A stretch of 64,000 bases of DNA from Saprolegnia diclina VS20 (Eukaryota > Oomycota > Saprolegniomycetes > Saprolegniales > Saprolegniaceae). The translations under genes were made by a program, and so were the position numbers. This document shows, in pieces, positions 63,440 to 64,000 of this stretch. The notes below the pieces were generated by a model that saw only the letters and a list, made by a program, of their open reading frames with translations, made no database searches and had not been told where the DNA came from. The stretch lies in NCBI RefSeq assembly GCF_000281045.1, contig NW_008246073.1:187495-251494 (forward strand). Direction: 5' to 3'. Every line of letters starts with the position of its first letter. Positions within the stretch are counted from its first letter, which is position 1.

Positions 63440-63917
63440 GAATACATTTTCGTTGCTTTTTGTTTTGCGCCGGTCGCGATTATCGGTACCCGTGCGACAC
63501 GACCCCAGATGTTAGAAACTATCACTAGCCTTATTCCTATTGCCGCTAGTTCTTCGTTCGTATTGCGGTCGCACCATCAGGTCACACAGGGCTGGCCATC
63601 CTACTGCACTTGAATGGCCACCCATATCGCAAGCATCTGCAACGAAGACAGTGTCTGGCACATCGCATCGCCGTCGTTGCTTCTCGCGCGTGATGGAAAT
63701 TGTGTGCGTCTGGTGCTCGATGGCGCGCGCTCCATGCAAACGCTGGTCTCCTCCGGAATCGTCTCGGGCCGCTCGCGCTGCCACGTCATGAAACCACGAA
63801 ACGCGTTGCTGAATTTGCTTTGTCACCACGCTGGAGTGTTGGTTCGGAACGATCATCACTCTACTCTGCCACCGCCTGTCTGCCCACACATATACAAATC
63901 ATCGACGAATCCCGCTC
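63440..63917. other. intergenic, nothing recognised
   Basis: This lies between the glycosyltransferase and the last, cut-off gene. Only short unsupported frames are present. Confidence 0.4.
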
Positions 63918-64000
63918 ATGGCAAGCGTTCTCGCCTCCGACGCCTACAACAAGGTCACGCGTCTCGCCAACGGGCGGCAAGTGAGCTACGCCGACGTCGG
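63918..64000 (+). CDS. 5' end of a gene, possibly alpha/beta-hydrolase (cut by window edge)
   Basis: The ATG at 63918 opens a frame to the window edge, reading MASVLASDAYNKVTRLANGR then QVSYADVG. The pattern L-x-N-G-R-x-V-x-Y-x-D-x-G is typical of the N terminus of alpha/beta-hydrolases, before the oxyanion-hole strand. With 27 residues this is only a suggestion. Confidence 0.4.
   Translation, partial: MASVLASDAYNKVTRLANGRQVSYADV

Noticed and set aside
1-64000. CRISPR arrays, bacterial operons or retroviral/LTR elements
   Set aside because: No regularly spaced repeats, ribosome-binding-site-led gene runs, or reverse transcriptase, integrase or capsid signatures were seen.

Overview
The window looks like nuclear DNA of an oomycete, most likely a saprolegnialean (Saprolegnia/Achlya-like); this is inferred, not proven. 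The evidence is intron-containing eukaryotic housekeeping genes, GC-rich coding sequence, very compact spacing (convergent genes 54-200 bp apart), introns mostly 40-60 bp, and a P4-ATPase/guanylyl-cyclase fusion, a gene type best known from alveolates. I saw no prokaryotic signals, CRISPR arrays, rRNA or tRNA. A run of N marks an assembly gap at 53539-53727.

Layout. 1.3-2.6 kb: eIF4A-III/FAL1 helicase. 3.1-15.1 kb: a local family of large 2OG-oxygenase-like proteins with one intact member (5294-8125), three broken copies and one small inverted fragment. 15.6-20 kb: DCP2, then cornichon and FIS1 converging. 20.6-28.4 kb: a 2,512-residue RME-8/DNAJC13 whose J domain lacks HPD. 28.7-36 kb: a secreted-type membrane protein, mitochondrial uL13, a two-SANT protein and an intact BED/hAT-transposase-derived gene. 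36.5-46 kb: an EF-hand/TPR protein and the 2,101-residue P4-ATPase-guanylyl cyclase fusion. 46.1-49.8 kb: two adjacent Arp2/3 activators, WASH1 (14 exons) and a small protein with three WH2-like and two acidic segments. 49.9-53.3 kb: a Hrq1-type helicase. 53.5-55 kb: ZRSR2/Urp-like splicing factor, interrupted by the gap. 55-57.7 kb: three small paralogues of unknown function sharing an upstream box. 58-64 kb: NFS1, a calponin-homology protein, a GT4-type glycosyltransferase, and the first codons of a possible alpha/beta-hydrolase.

Functional links. RME-8 and WASH1 both act on endosomes in animals. DCP2, eIF4A-III and the ZRSR2-like protein belong to mRNA processing and decay. FIS1, uL13m and NFS1 are mitochondrial. 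There is no operon logic; several pairs share short divergent promoters (49793/49947, 54950/55071).

Exon boundaries were set by eye from reading frame, GT/AG ends and remembered family sequences. Every multi-exon model given here closes in frame, but none has been checked against transcripts or databases.
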